Assembly: GCA_965243345.1 (NCBI GenBank)
Contig: CBDEUR010000003.1
Location: 2,480,001-2,544,000 of the forward strand
Direction: 5' to 3'
DNA from: Bin52 sp965243345
GTDB lineage: Bacteria > Pseudomonadota > Alphaproteobacteria > Thalassobaculales > Thalassobaculaceae
Length of the DNA: 64,000 nt
The translations under genes were made by a program, and so were the position numbers. Positions 43,684 through 52,935 of this stretch are shown piece after piece. The stretch's first letter is position 1. Each line of letters begins with the position of its first letter. Under the pieces are notes generated by a model. It was not told where the DNA came from. It searched no databases and saw only the letters and a program-made list of their open reading frames with translations.

Positions 43684-45171
43684 TCATGAGTGCGGGGTTT
43701 CGTAGCAGCTGCGCACCATGTGATCGAGCAGGCGCACACCCCACCCGGTCCCGCCCTTCGGCACCGTCGGCGCGTCCTTCGACGCCCACGCCATGCCCGC
43801 GATGTCCATGTGGCTCCACGGACACCCGTCGACGAACCTCTCGAGGAAACAGGCCGCCGTGATGCTCCCGGCGTTGCGTGGACCCGCGTTCTTCACGTCG
43901 GCGATGTCGGAGTCCATCATCCGGTTGTATCCGTCGCCAAGCGGCATGCGCCACACCCCTTCGCCGACCGCCCGGCCCGCATCGGCGATGCGGGTCGCGA
44001 GTTCGTCGTCGTTTGCGAAGTAGCCGCAGTTCTCCTCGCCCAGCGCCACCAGCATCGCACCGGTCAGCGTGGCCAGGTCGACCATGAACTTCGGCTTGTA
44101 GCGATCCTTGACGTACCAGAGCACGTCGGCAAGGACCAGCCGGCCCTCGGCATCGGTATTGATGATCTCGATGGTCTGGCCGCTCATCGAGGTGACGACG
44201 TCACCGGGACGCTGCGCATTGCCGTCGGGCATGTTCTCGACCAGGCCAACGGCACCGATGGCGTTGACCCGGGCCTTGCGGGCCGCCAGCGCCCGCATCA
44301 CGCCGGCCACGGTCGCCGATCCGCCCATGTCCCATTTCATGGCCTCCATTCCGGCGGCCGGTTTCAGCGAGATCCCGCCGGTGTCGAAACAGACGCCCTT
44401 GCCGACGAACGCGACCGGCGGGTCACCGTCGTCACCGTTCCTCCATTCCATGAGAACGATACGGCTCTCCTTCGCCGAGCCCTGCCCGACCCCGAGCAGG
44501 GCTCCCATCCCGAGCTCGGTCATGGCCTGTTCGTCAAGGACGCTGACCTCGACCCCGTAGTTCGAGAGGTCCTGCAGCCGCTCGGCGTAGCTGGCCGGGT
44601 ACAGTACGTTCGGCGGCTCGGAGACCAGGTCGCGCGCCAGGAACACGCCTCCCGCCACCGCCTCGAGTTCGCCGAAGAGTTCCCGCGCCGCATCCGCACC
44701 CTCGAGTTCGAGCGTGACCTGCTGCAGGCTCGGCCGGTCCTCTTCCTTCTGGGTGGTCCGGTACTTGTCGAACCGGTAGGAGCGCAGCATCGCGCCGTAG
44801 CCGATTTGAGCCGCACGACCGGCGGCGTCCAGACCGGCTTCGTCGCGCTCTTCGAGGACAACGGTCAGCCCGACCTCCCCCGAATCGGCAAGCGCCGCCA
44901 CCAGTGTGCCGCCGGCCTTCTGGCACCAGAGATCATCGGTGTCCTCGCCGCTGCCAAGGCCGTAGAGCACCACGCGGCCCCGGGGCGTAAACACGGTCAG
45001 CATCTGGTGCGCCTTGCCGGCGAAGCGGCTCGCTTCCATCGCCCGTGCAAGCAGGCCGTCCACCGATGCATCGAACTCTGCCGTCCGGGCCGGCATCCTG
45101 CGCTCCTCGTACACCCCGAACGCCAGGGCTCCGTCCCGGGGCTCGCCCGGTCTTGCAAACTGTACCTGCAT
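43684..45171 (-). CDS. pepA: Leucyl aminopeptidase (M17 family)
   Basis: 495 aa. The C-terminal catalytic domain has the di-metal ligands: Lys258, Asp263 (VGKGVCFDTGG), Asp281 (DMGG), and Asp340 and Glu342 in the signature NTDAEGRLVLAD (338-349). The N-terminal domain is intact. It removes N-terminal residues from peptides in the cytosol. It is divergent from the lptF operon, with 138 bases between starts that must hold both promoters. Confidence 0.96.
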   Translation of the reverse strand: MQVQFARPGEPRDGALAFGVYEERRMPARTAEFDASVDGLLARAMEASRFAGKAHQMLTVFTPRGRVVLYGLGSGEDTDDLWCQKAGGTLVAALADSGEVGLTVVLEERDEAGLDAAGRAAQIGYGAMLRSYRFDKYRTTQKEEDRPSLQQVTLELEGADAARELFGELEAVAGGVFLARDLVSEPPNVLYPASYAERLQDLSNYGVEVSVLDEQAMTELGMGALLGVGQGSAKESRIVLMEWRNGDDGDPPVAFVGKGVCFDTGGISLKPAAGMEAMKWDMGGSATVAGVMRALAARKARVNAIGAVGLVENMPDGNAQRPGDVVTSMSGQTIEIINTDAEGRLVLADVLWYVKDRYKPKFMVDLATLTGAMLVALGEENCGYFANDDELATRIADAGRAVGEGVWRMPLGDGYNRMMDSDIADVKNAGPRNAGSITAACFLERFVDGCPWSHMDIAGMAWASKDAPTVPKGGTGWGVRLLDHMVRSCYETPHS

Positions 45172-45201
45172 GACACATTCCCGTCTGGCTGCGACATCAC
45201 T

Positions 45202-45230
45202 GCACTACCGGCCGTTACCGGCACTGTCAA
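45202..45230 (-). promoter_or_regulatory. Predicted pepA-holC promoter
   Basis: On the minus strand a perfect TTGACA (45230-45225) is followed after 17 bases by TAGTGC (45207-45202), a weak -10. The expected start point would leave a leader of about 25 bases before the pepA ATG. Prediction by eye. Confidence 0.3.
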
Positions 45231-45309
45231 CGAGCCACCACAAGTCGTATCGCCTCGTGCGTCGCCTGCGGTAGGATGGGCGTTCGACCTATGTCGGCTT
45301 GCGGGAACA

Positions 45310-46407
45310 ATGCGGCTCGACCTGTACATTGCGCGTCAGGCGCTCGCGGCCTCGCTGATCGTTATCGGATCGCTGACCGGCATCATCTGGCTCAGCCAGT
45401 CGCTGCGGTTCGTCGAGCTGATCATCAATCGCGGCGTTCCGCTCGAGACCCTGGTCTTCCTGACCATGCTGCTGCTTCCGTCGTGGCTGTCACTGGTGCT
45501 GCCGATCGCGGTCTTCGTGAGCGTGCTGTTCGTCTACAACCGGATGACGGGCGACCGCGAGATCGTCGTGCTCGAGTCCTCCGGGTTCAGCCCGCTCCGG
45601 CTGGCCCGGCCGGCCCTGATGGTCGCCGCCGTCGCCACGGTCCTCTGCTACGCATTGTCACTGTGGGTCATCCCGGTGTCCTACCGGGAATTCAAGGACC
45701 TGCAATACCAGATCCGGCACGACTACGCCGGGCTGATCCTGCGCGAAGGCGTCTTCAACACCATCACCGACAACGTGATGCTGTTCGTCCGAACCCACCG
45801 GGCCGGCAACGAGATCGAGGGCATCATCATTCACGATGAACGCGACAAGGACGAGGCCGTCACCTACTTCGCACGAACAGGGCGCCTTGCCATCACCCCG
45901 GACGGACCGACCCTTGGACTGACCTCCGGAACCCGTCAGGCCCGCGACATCAGGACCCGCAAGGTCGAGTTCCTGTCCTTCGACAGCTACGATGTCGACT
46001 TCCGTTCGGTTCGCGAAGACACCGGCAGGGCCGCGCGCGACCGCAACGAGCTGTTCATCTCCGATCTGCTCAACCCCAAGGTCGAGTTTGCGCTCGAACG
46101 GGACTTCGGATCCCTGGTGGCGGAAGGACACCATCGCCTCACCGCGCCGCTGCTCGCCCTGGTCCTTCCACTGGCCGGACTGGCGGTCCTGCTGCGAGGC
46201 GAACTGTCGCGGCGCGGGAGCGCGATGCGGATCATCGTCGCGGTGGCCATTGCCGTCGGGCTCGAGGTCGTCGTCATTGCGGGCAAGCTGCTGGCGGCAC
46301 GGCACGCGTGGCTGATCCCGGGGCTCTATGTCGCGGTCCTGGTCCCGGGTCTTGTTGCGGTCCTCGCCCTGATCGGACACCGGCTGCGGCGCCGTGTGGT
46401 GCCATGA
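45310..46407 (+). CDS. lptF: LPS export ABC transporter permease LptF
   Basis: 365 aa. YjgP/YjgQ family: N-terminal helix (MRLDLYIARQALAASLIVIG), then helices 2-3 with LLLPSWLSLVLPIAVFVSVLFVYNRMTGDREIVVLESSGFSP, a periplasmic beta-jellyroll (roughly residues 130-265) and three C-terminal helices. With LptG and LptB it extracts LPS from the inner membrane. The lptG ATG overlaps the stop by four bases. LptB is not encoded in this window. Confidence 0.95.
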   Translation: MRLDLYIARQALAASLIVIGSLTGIIWLSQSLRFVELIINRGVPLETLVFLTMLLLPSWLSLVLPIAVFVSVLFVYNRMTGDREIVVLESSGFSPLRLARPALMVAAVATVLCYALSLWVIPVSYREFKDLQYQIRHDYAGLILREGVFNTITDNVMLFVRTHRAGNEIEGIIIHDERDKDEAVTYFARTGRLAITPDGPTLGLTSGTRQARDIRTRKVEFLSFDSYDVDFRSVREDTGRAARDRNELFISDLLNPKVEFALERDFGSLVAEGHHRLTAPLLALVLPLAGLAVLLRGELSRRGSAMRIIVAVAIAVGLEVVVIAGKLLAARHAWLIPGLYVAVLVPGLVAVLALIGHRLRRRVVP

Positions 46408-47495
46408 GACACGCCGGCACGCTCTCCGCCTACATCGGCCGCGAATTCCTTCTCGGCTGTCTGGGCATGCTGTTCGGCCTGGCCGTGATCATCGTCATGA
46501 CCGACACCATCGAACTGCTGCGCCGCAGCGCCGGAAAGCAGATCGCACAGCTCGATACCGTCCTCGGCATGGCCCTGATGAAGTCCGCGGGGACCACGAT
46601 GTCGGTCATTCCCTTCGCGGTCCTCTTCGGCGGCATGATCGTGTTCATGCGCATGAGCCGCAGCCAGGAGCTGATCGTCGTCCGCGCCGCGGGCATCTCG
46701 GTCTGGCAGTTCCTCGCTCCGGCACTGGTCATCGCGGCCATTCTCGGAACCGTGCTTGTCGGGGCCGTCAACCCGGTGGTCTCCATCCTCATCGAGCGTT
46801 ACGAGGAGATGGAAGACCGTATCATGGGCAACAGGAGCAGTGCCCTTTCCCTGTCGGCCCAGGGACTGTGGATCCGGGAAACCGGGCCCGACGGCCACTC
46901 GGTCGTGCACGGACGCGCGAGCCCGGACGACCTGCAGTTCGCCGGGGTCACCGTGTTCATGTTCGACAGCGACGGCGACTTCATCCAGCGCGTCGACGCG
47001 GCAAGCGGCAGGCTCGACCGTGGTTTCTGGGAGCTGGCGGATACCGTCGTGACGCGCAACGACGCGACCCGGCATACCCAGGACGTCTACCGGGTCGCAA
47101 CCGAACTGACGCGGGACCGCATCCGCGACAGTTTCGGTTCCCCGCAGGCGGTCTCGTTCTGGAACCTGCCGGAATTCACCAGGCTGCTGGAACAGGCCGG
47201 CTTCTCGTCGGTTCGCCACCGGCTTCACTGGCACGTCCTGCTGGCCACCCCGCTGCTGCTTTGCGCGATGGTCCTGATCGCAGCCGCCGTTTCCCTCCGC
47301 CGCACCAGGCACGGCAGCATTACCGCCCGCGTGTGCGCCGGTCTGCTGTGCGCCTTTCTTTTGTTCTTTGTATCTGATGTTATATTTGCCCTCGGTCTTT
47401 CCTCGCGTATCCCGGTTGTCCTGGCAGCATGGGCTCCGGCGACGGTCACGACACTGCTCGGCGCGTGGAGTCTCCTGCACCTGGAGGACGGGTAG
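46404..47495 (+). CDS. lptG: LPS export ABC transporter permease LptG
   Basis: 363 aa. Same fold as LptF: helix 1 (REFLLGCLGMLFGLAVIIVM), the GGMIVFMRMSRSQELIVVRAAGIS coupling-helix stretch, the periplasmic jellyroll, and C-terminal helices ending LLGAWSLLHLEDG. It forms the LptBFG heterodimeric channel with LptF. Its position between lptF and lptD places inner-membrane extraction and outer-membrane insertion of LPS in one transcript. A short T-rich patch near 47350-47400 is part of a hydrophobic helix. Confidence 0.95.
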   Translation: MRHAGTLSAYIGREFLLGCLGMLFGLAVIIVMTDTIELLRRSAGKQIAQLDTVLGMALMKSAGTTMSVIPFAVLFGGMIVFMRMSRSQELIVVRAAGISVWQFLAPALVIAAILGTVLVGAVNPVVSILIERYEEMEDRIMGNRSSALSLSAQGLWIRETGPDGHSVVHGRASPDDLQFAGVTVFMFDSDGDFIQRVDAASGRLDRGFWELADTVVTRNDATRHTQDVYRVATELTRDRIRDSFGSPQAVSFWNLPEFTRLLEQAGFSSVRHRLHWHVLLATPLLLCAMVLIAAAVSLRRTRHGSITARVCAGLLCAFLLFFVSDVIFALGLSSRIPVVLAAWAPATVTTLLGAWSLLHLEDG

Positions 47496-47498
47496 ACG

Positions 47499-49673
47499 AT
47501 GGCTGCAAGCCGGCACGGCGCGAGCATGGACACACGTGTCGCCCGCCTCCTTGCCGCTGTCGTGTTCACCGTCTGTCTGTATTGCGTGCCGGCTTTTGCC
47601 GATGATCCCCCGGTCCTGATGCGTGCGGACGAAATCGTCCATGACGACGCTCGCAACATCGTCACCGTTCGCGGCAACATCGAGATTTCCCAGGACAACC
47701 GGGTCCTGCAGGCCGACGAGGTCGTCTACGACATCCAGGCGAACACGGTCACCGCAACGGGCAGGGTGATCCTGCACGAGCCGACCGGGGAGGTCGTGCA
47801 CGCGAGCCTGGTGGTGCTCGAAAACAGGCTGAGGGACGGCATCATCGAGAACCTGCGCATGGTTCTCGCCGACGGATCGCGCGTAGCCGCACACCGGGCC
47901 CGCCGCCAGGCCGGGGTGAGCAAGACCATGGAGAGCGCGGTCTATTCCCCGTGCCTGCCGTGCAAGGAAGGCTCCGGTCGGCCGCCGCTGTGGCAGATCA
48001 AGGCCGAGAACATGATCCATGACGAGGTCGGCCGGAACGTTATCTACGAGGATGCAACCCTCGAGATGTTCGGAGTGCCGGTTGCCTGGTCACCGTACCT
48101 CACCCACCCGGATCCGACGGTCGAGCGCCGGTCCGGTCTGCTGTCGCCGACACTGGGACATTCGGACGAACTGGGATCGATCTACGGACAGGGCTATTAC
48201 CACGTGATCGATCAGTCGAGCGACATCGAGATCGAACCGATCCTCTACACCAGGGAAGGCATGGTGCTGCGCAGCCGCTACCGGCATGCCTTCAACACCG
48301 GCGATCTCGATCTCGAGGCAACCGCCGGGCTTCTGGAGGGAAGCGAGGAAACCGACGAGCACGACCTGCAGGGTAGCGTCGACATGACCGGGCGCTTCTC
48401 GCTGTCGGAGGACTGGCGCTCGGGTTTCGATGTGGAACAGGCCAGCAGCCGGACCTACCTGCGCCGGTACCGGCTGGGAGGGGAGGATATCCTGACCTCC
48501 CGGGCTTTCATGGAAGGGTTCTGGCCCGAACAGTACGTCGCGGTCGAGGCGTTCAAGTTCCAGGGGTTGCGCTCGGGTGACGACCGCAGCCGCCAGCCCA
48601 CGGTCCTGCCGCTCGCCCGGTACAGCTATGACAGCCTGGCGCGACCGGCGGGCGGAAACGTCCACTTCGACGCCACGGCCCTGTCGCTGAGCCGCACCCG
48701 CGGGCCCGACAGCCGAAAGCTGTCGCTTGTGACCAGCTGGACCCGACCCTGGTACGCCCTGGCGGGAGACATCTACGAACTGAAGGCCGTGGTGCAGTCG
48801 GACCTCTACGCCACCAGGATGGCGTACACGGATGGCGAGCCGTCCGACGAAACCTACCTCACCCGGCTGTTCCCGCAGTTCTCGTTCAACTGGCGGTTCC
48901 CGCTGGCCCGGGCCCGGGCGGGCGGCAGCCAGGTGATCGAACCGGTCATCAACCTCGTGGCCGGACCCACGGGCGGTTACGGCCCCGACATTCCGGACGA
49001 GGACAGCCAGGCGTTCGAGTTTGACGACATCAACATCTTCGACGTGAACAGGTTCTCCGGAACCGACCGGGTGACCTCCGGTACCCGCGTGGACTTCGGG
49101 GTCAACTTCACCATGCTGGATTCCGAGTTCGGAACCGGTCAGGCCTTCCTGGGACAGAGCTACCGGCTGGCCGGCAAGAGCTCGTTCGACCCCGGCTCCG
49201 GACTGGACGAGAACCTCTCCGACCTGGTGGGCCGGCTCAGATATTCGCCGGCCGACTGGGTCGACCTGCTGTGGCGCTACCGACTCGGCAAGGACAACCT
49301 GCAACCGCGGCGCACCGAACTCGGCGTCCAGCTGCACCGGCAGGACTTCGGCGTCCAGCTCGACTACGTGCAGCTCGACGACCACGTGGCCGAGCACCAG
49401 TTCGGCGATCGTGAACAGCTCGACCTGCGGGTCAACCTCAGGGTCGATGACTACGTGTTCGCGTCAACCCGGCTGATCCAGGACCTGGCCGACAATGACA
49501 GCCTGATCCGTTCCGCCAGTACCGGCCTGCTGTACGCAGACGAGTGTTTTTCATTTGGACTGCAGTACGAGCGGCTCAATTTCACCGACGATGACATCAA
49601 GCCGGAACACCGGTTTTCCTTCCAGGTAAACTTCAAGTACCTCGGTTCGGTGCAGGGCACCGACATCCAGTAA
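47499..49673 (+). CDS. lptD: LPS-assembly protein LptD
   Basis: 724 aa. A signal peptide (MDTRVARLLAAVVFTVCLYC, then VPAFADDP) directs export; ATG 47499 and a second in-frame ATG at 47526 are both possible starts. The N-terminal OstA beta-jellyroll (LMRADEIVHDDARNIVTVRG, NRVLQADEVVYD) is followed by the LptD barrel with YLTHPDPTVERRSGLLSPTLG and a C-terminal aromatic/beta pattern. A Cys-rich SPCLPCKEG is seen at about residues 150-158. It inserts LPS into the outer leaflet with LptE, which is not found here. Confidence 0.94.
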   Translation: MAASRHGASMDTRVARLLAAVVFTVCLYCVPAFADDPPVLMRADEIVHDDARNIVTVRGNIEISQDNRVLQADEVVYDIQANTVTATGRVILHEPTGEVVHASLVVLENRLRDGIIENLRMVLADGSRVAAHRARRQAGVSKTMESAVYSPCLPCKEGSGRPPLWQIKAENMIHDEVGRNVIYEDATLEMFGVPVAWSPYLTHPDPTVERRSGLLSPTLGHSDELGSIYGQGYYHVIDQSSDIEIEPILYTREGMVLRSRYRHAFNTGDLDLEATAGLLEGSEETDEHDLQGSVDMTGRFSLSEDWRSGFDVEQASSRTYLRRYRLGGEDILTSRAFMEGFWPEQYVAVEAFKFQGLRSGDDRSRQPTVLPLARYSYDSLARPAGGNVHFDATALSLSRTRGPDSRKLSLVTSWTRPWYALAGDIYELKAVVQSDLYATRMAYTDGEPSDETYLTRLFPQFSFNWRFPLARARAGGSQVIEPVINLVAGPTGGYGPDIPDEDSQAFEFDDINIFDVNRFSGTDRVTSGTRVDFGVNFTMLDSEFGTGQAFLGQSYRLAGKSSFDPGSGLDENLSDLVGRLRYSPADWVDLLWRYRLGKDNLQPRRTELGVQLHRQDFGVQLDYVQLDDHVAEHQFGDREQLDLRVNLRVDDYVFASTRLIQDLADNDSLIRSASTGLLYADECFSFGLQYERLNFTDDDIKPEHRFSFQVNFKYLGSVQGTDIQ

Positions 49674-49710
49674 CCGGCGTCCCCGGGGAACAGCACATGG
49701 GTCGACGGTC

Positions 49711-51000
49711 ATGACGCGAACCGCCGCAGCATTCATCACCGCCTGCCGGCACGGCCTGGTCCTGGTGCTCGCCGCGATGGCTGTCTTGCCGACCGCGGCC
49801 CATGCCCAGCAAGCACTGCGCATCGCCGCGGTTGTCAACGACGAGGTCATCTCGGTTCGCGACCTCGACAACGCGACACGACTGGCAACGGTTGTCTCCC
49901 GGCTGCCGGCAACCCCCGAAACCGGCCGACGGATCCGGGGCCAGGTGCTGCAGTCACTGATCAACGACACCCTGTACCTGCAGGAAGCCCGGCGGAATTC
50001 CGTCACCGTGAGCGAAGCCGAGATGTCGCAGGCCGCAGGCCTTCTGGAGCAACGTCTCGGCATCAGGCCGGGGACGCTGGACGATTTCCTTGCCGTCAAC
50101 CGGTTGAACCGCCGCATGGCCATGCGGCAGATGCGGGCGTCGATCGCCTGGTCCAAGCTGGTCCGCCAGCGTTTCGGATCCGTGGCGACGGTTGCCGAGG
50201 AGGAGATCGACGAGGTCCTGGACATCTACCGGCGCAGCCTCGGGCAGCCCCAGTACCTGGTCTCCGAGATCCAGCTGCCGGTCAACGACCCTGGCACCGT
50301 GGCACAGGTTCGCGACCTCGCCACGCGGATCTTCCAGCAGCTGCAGCAACCTGGAAGTGATTTCCGCGCAATAGCCCGGCAGTTCTCGTCCTCCGCCAGT
50401 TCGGCCCAGGGTGGCCTGATCGGCTGGGTGACAGCGGATCAGCTGGCACCCGAAACCGAGACACTGCTTTCCGGGCTCGGACCGGGAGAGGTGGCACCAC
50501 CGGTGCGAACCGACTCCGGGTTCCAGATCGTCAAGCTCGAGAACCGACGAATCCTGCGGGCGTCGGACCCGTTGAAGTCGCAGGTGAAACTGCGGTTCCT
50601 GTCGGTGCCGCTGCCGGACGGCGGCGAGGAGAACGCGAGCACCGGACTGATCCGGGAAATGGAGCAGGATGTCGCCGACGTGAGAAGCTGTCCGGAACTG
50701 GCGCAACTGGCCGACGCCCGGGAGGGCGCCTCGTCCGGCGTTCTGGGTCCCATCCTGCTGGAAGAGGCGGCGCCGGCCGTGCGCGAGATCGTGCTCGACC
50801 TTGACGTCGGAGCAGCCAGTCGCGCCGTCCGGATGGGACGTGCGGTTTCGGTGTTCATGGTGTGTGAACGGACGGCCGCACCCGAAAACACGCCGGAGCG
50901 CGAGAACATCGTCGCCCGGCTCCGCGCCGAGAAACTGCGATCCCTGGCCCGCCGGTACATGAGGAACCTGCGCCAGTCCGCCTTCATCGAGACCCGGTAG
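49711..51000 (+). CDS. surA: Periplasmic peptidyl-prolyl isomerase/chaperone SurA
   Basis: 429 aa. Signal peptide MTRTAAAFITACRHGLVLVL with AHAQ cleavage, SurA N-terminal domain (IAAVVNDEVISVRDLDNATRL), then one parvulin domain (about 175-285; IARQFSSSASSAQGGLIGW, VRTDSGFQIVKLENRR) and a second, weaker repeat. It escorts outer-membrane proteins, including LptD. The gene order lptD-surA-pdxA-ksgA is the same as in enterobacteria. The stop overlaps the GTG of pdxA by one base. Confidence 0.93.
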   Translation: MTRTAAAFITACRHGLVLVLAAMAVLPTAAHAQQALRIAAVVNDEVISVRDLDNATRLATVVSRLPATPETGRRIRGQVLQSLINDTLYLQEARRNSVTVSEAEMSQAAGLLEQRLGIRPGTLDDFLAVNRLNRRMAMRQMRASIAWSKLVRQRFGSVATVAEEEIDEVLDIYRRSLGQPQYLVSEIQLPVNDPGTVAQVRDLATRIFQQLQQPGSDFRAIARQFSSSASSAQGGLIGWVTADQLAPETETLLSGLGPGEVAPPVRTDSGFQIVKLENRRILRASDPLKSQVKLRFLSVPLPDGGEENASTGLIREMEQDVADVRSCPELAQLADAREGASSGVLGPILLEEAAPAVREIVLDLDVGAASRAVRMGRAVSVFMVCERTAAPENTPERENIVARLRAEKLRSLARRYMRNLRQSAFIETR

Positions 51001-51998
51001 TGGCGGGAGCGCTGCCCCCGCTGGTGCTGACCCCCGGTGAACCGGCAGGCGTCGGGGCGGAAATCACCCTTGCCGCCTGGCTGACCGGGGCGGTGCCGGC
51101 CTTCTGCCTGCTTGACGACCCCGACAGGGTCCGCCGCCGTGCCGCCCGGTCCGGCCTGACGGCAGGCTGTGTCGCCATCAGTCACCCGGCCGAGGCGATG
51201 GAAGCGTTCCCCCACGGCGTTCCCGTTCTGCCCACGGAGTTCGCAGTGGACTGTGCTCCCGGCCACCCCGACCCGGCCAACGCCGCAAGTGTCACCGGGG
51301 CGATCGAGGACGCGGTCGCCGCGGTCCGCGACGGAACGGCACTCGCCGTGGTCACCAACCCGATCCAGAAGCACACCCTGGCGGCGGCGGGTTTCGCTCA
51401 CCCCGGCCACACCGAGTTCCTCGCCGAGCTCGCCGGCGGCAGCCGGCGCCCGGTGATGATGCTGGCCGGAAACGGGCTCAGGGTGGTCCCTGCAACCATC
51501 CATGTCCCGCTCGCCCGGGTCCCGGAACTGATCGGGCGCGGCCTCGTGGTCGAGACTGCCCGCATCGTGCTGGATGCGCTCAGGACCGACTTCGGCATCG
51601 AAGCACCGCGGCTGGCGGTGTCGGGCCTGAACCCGCACGCGGGCGAGGGCGGCATTCTGGGCGAGGAAGACAGCCAGGTGATCGGTCCGGCCGTTGCCAT
51701 GCTGCGCGCCGAAGGCGAGCAGGTCAGCGGACCACTGCCTGCCGACAGCATGTTTCACGCCGAGGCCCGCGCCGGGTACGACGCCGCACTCTGCATGTTC
51801 CACGACCAGGCCCTGATCCCGGTCAAGACCCTCGACTTCTGGGGAGCGGTCAACATCACCCTCGGCCTGCCGTTCGTGCGCACGTCACCGGACCATGGTA
51901 CCGCGCTGGACCTGGCCGGGACCGGCAGGGCCCGGCCGGACAGCCTGGTGCGAGCGCTGCAGCTCGCTGCCGCCATGGGCCGGCGGCGCCGTGTCTGA
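51000..51998 (+). CDS. pdxA: 4-hydroxythreonine-4-phosphate dehydrogenase
   Basis: 332 aa. Metal-binding histidines lie in HPGHTEFLAELAGG, LNPHAGEGG and FHDQALIPVKTLDF; the NAD motif SPDHGTALDLAGTG is near the C-terminus. It oxidises 4-phosphohydroxy-L-threonine in the DXP-dependent route to pyridoxal phosphate. The GTG start shares one base with the surA stop, and its own end overlaps ksgA by eight bases. Confidence 0.95.
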   Translation: MAGALPPLVLTPGEPAGVGAEITLAAWLTGAVPAFCLLDDPDRVRRRAARSGLTAGCVAISHPAEAMEAFPHGVPVLPTEFAVDCAPGHPDPANAASVTGAIEDAVAAVRDGTALAVVTNPIQKHTLAAAGFAHPGHTEFLAELAGGSRRPVMMLAGNGLRVVPATIHVPLARVPELIGRGLVVETARIVLDALRTDFGIEAPRLAVSGLNPHAGEGGILGEEDSQVIGPAVAMLRAEGEQVSGPLPADSMFHAEARAGYDAALCMFHDQALIPVKTLDFWGAVNITLGLPFVRTSPDHGTALDLAGTGRARPDSLVRALQLAAAMGRRRRV

Positions 51999-52935
51999 CG
52001 ATCATCCCGCGGACGACGTCATTGCCCGGGTTGCGGCCCTGCCGCCGCTGCGCAACGCAATCGGCCGGCAACGCCTGTCGGCCCGCCGCTCGCTCGGCCA
52101 GCACTTCCTGCTCGACCTCAACCTGGCGCGGCGCATTGCCCGTGCGGCCGGTCCTCTCGGGACCGGGACCACGATCGAGGTCGGCCCGGGTCCAGGCGGC
52201 CTCACCCGGGCCCTGCTGATCGAGGGTGCGGGCCACGTCATCGCGGTCGAACGCGACCCCAGGGCCATTGCATCCCTGCGCGACCTCGGGCAGGCGGCGC
52301 AAGGCCGGCTGGACGTGATCGAGGGCGATGCGCGCCGGTTGGCGTTCGATACTCTCGGGACCGCACCGCGGCGCGTGGTGGCCAACCTGCCCTACAACAT
52401 CGCGACCATGCTCATCGTGCAGTGGCTCGCGGCACCCCGGGCCCTCGAGAGCATCACCGTGATGGTCCAGAAGGAAGTGGCGATGCGCCTGTGTGCCGTT
52501 GCCGGTTCACCCGACCATGGCCGCCTCGGCATCCTGGTGCGTTGGCTGACCGAGCCGACGTTGCTGTTCGAGGTGCCTGCCAGCGCCTTCACACCGCCGC
52601 CGCGGGTGACCTCGGCGCTTGTCAGGCTGGTACCGCGCCCGCAGCCGCTGCACCCGGCCCATGGCGCGACCCTGCAGCGGCTGACCGCCGCCGCCTTCGG
52701 CCAGAGGCGCAAGATGCTGCGCGCCAGCCTGCGCCCACTGGGCGGCGAGATGCTGCTGCAAGAGGCCGGTATCGACCCGCAGGCCCGTCCCGAGACCCTC
52801 GACGTCGCGGAATTCTGCCGTCTCGCCCGCGCATATGATCGCGTGGCGACATCAGGAGCCGCGGCGAAACCGGTCGACGAACCCGTCGAGCCCGGTCAAC
52901 CGGCTCCGCCGGCGCCGTTCTCCGACCAGGATTGA
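51991..52935 (+). CDS. rsmA: 16S rRNA (adenine(1518)-N6/adenine(1519)-N6)-dimethyltransferase
   Basis: 314 aa from GTG. SAM-binding VGPGPGGLTRALL (about 65-77), acidic motif VERD, catalytic NLPYNIA (132-138) and the C-terminal FGQRRKMLRASLRPL helix are all KsgA hallmarks. It dimethylates two adjacent adenines near the 3' end of 16S rRNA. The last 28 codons, a Pro/Ala-rich tail outside the family domain, overlap 84 bases of gmk on the other strand. Confidence 0.95.
   Translation: MSDDHPADDVIARVAALPPLRNAIGRQRLSARRSLGQHFLLDLNLARRIARAAGPLGTGTTIEVGPGPGGLTRALLIEGAGHVIAVERDPRAIASLRDLGQAAQGRLDVIEGDARRLAFDTLGTAPRRVVANLPYNIATMLIVQWLAAPRALESITVMVQKEVAMRLCAVAGSPDHGRLGILVRWLTEPTLLFEVPASAFTPPPRVTSALVRLVPRPQPLHPAHGATLQRLTAAAFGQRRKMLRASLRPLGGEMLLQEAGIDPQARPETLDVAEFCRLARAYDRVATSGAAAKPVDEPVEPGQPAPPAPFSDQD

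Noticed and set aside
43690..46407. 905-codon open frame on the plus strand covering pepA antisense and lptF
   Set aside because: Only the part from 45310 (LptF) has family similarity; the rest is antisense to pepA, a high-GC artefact.
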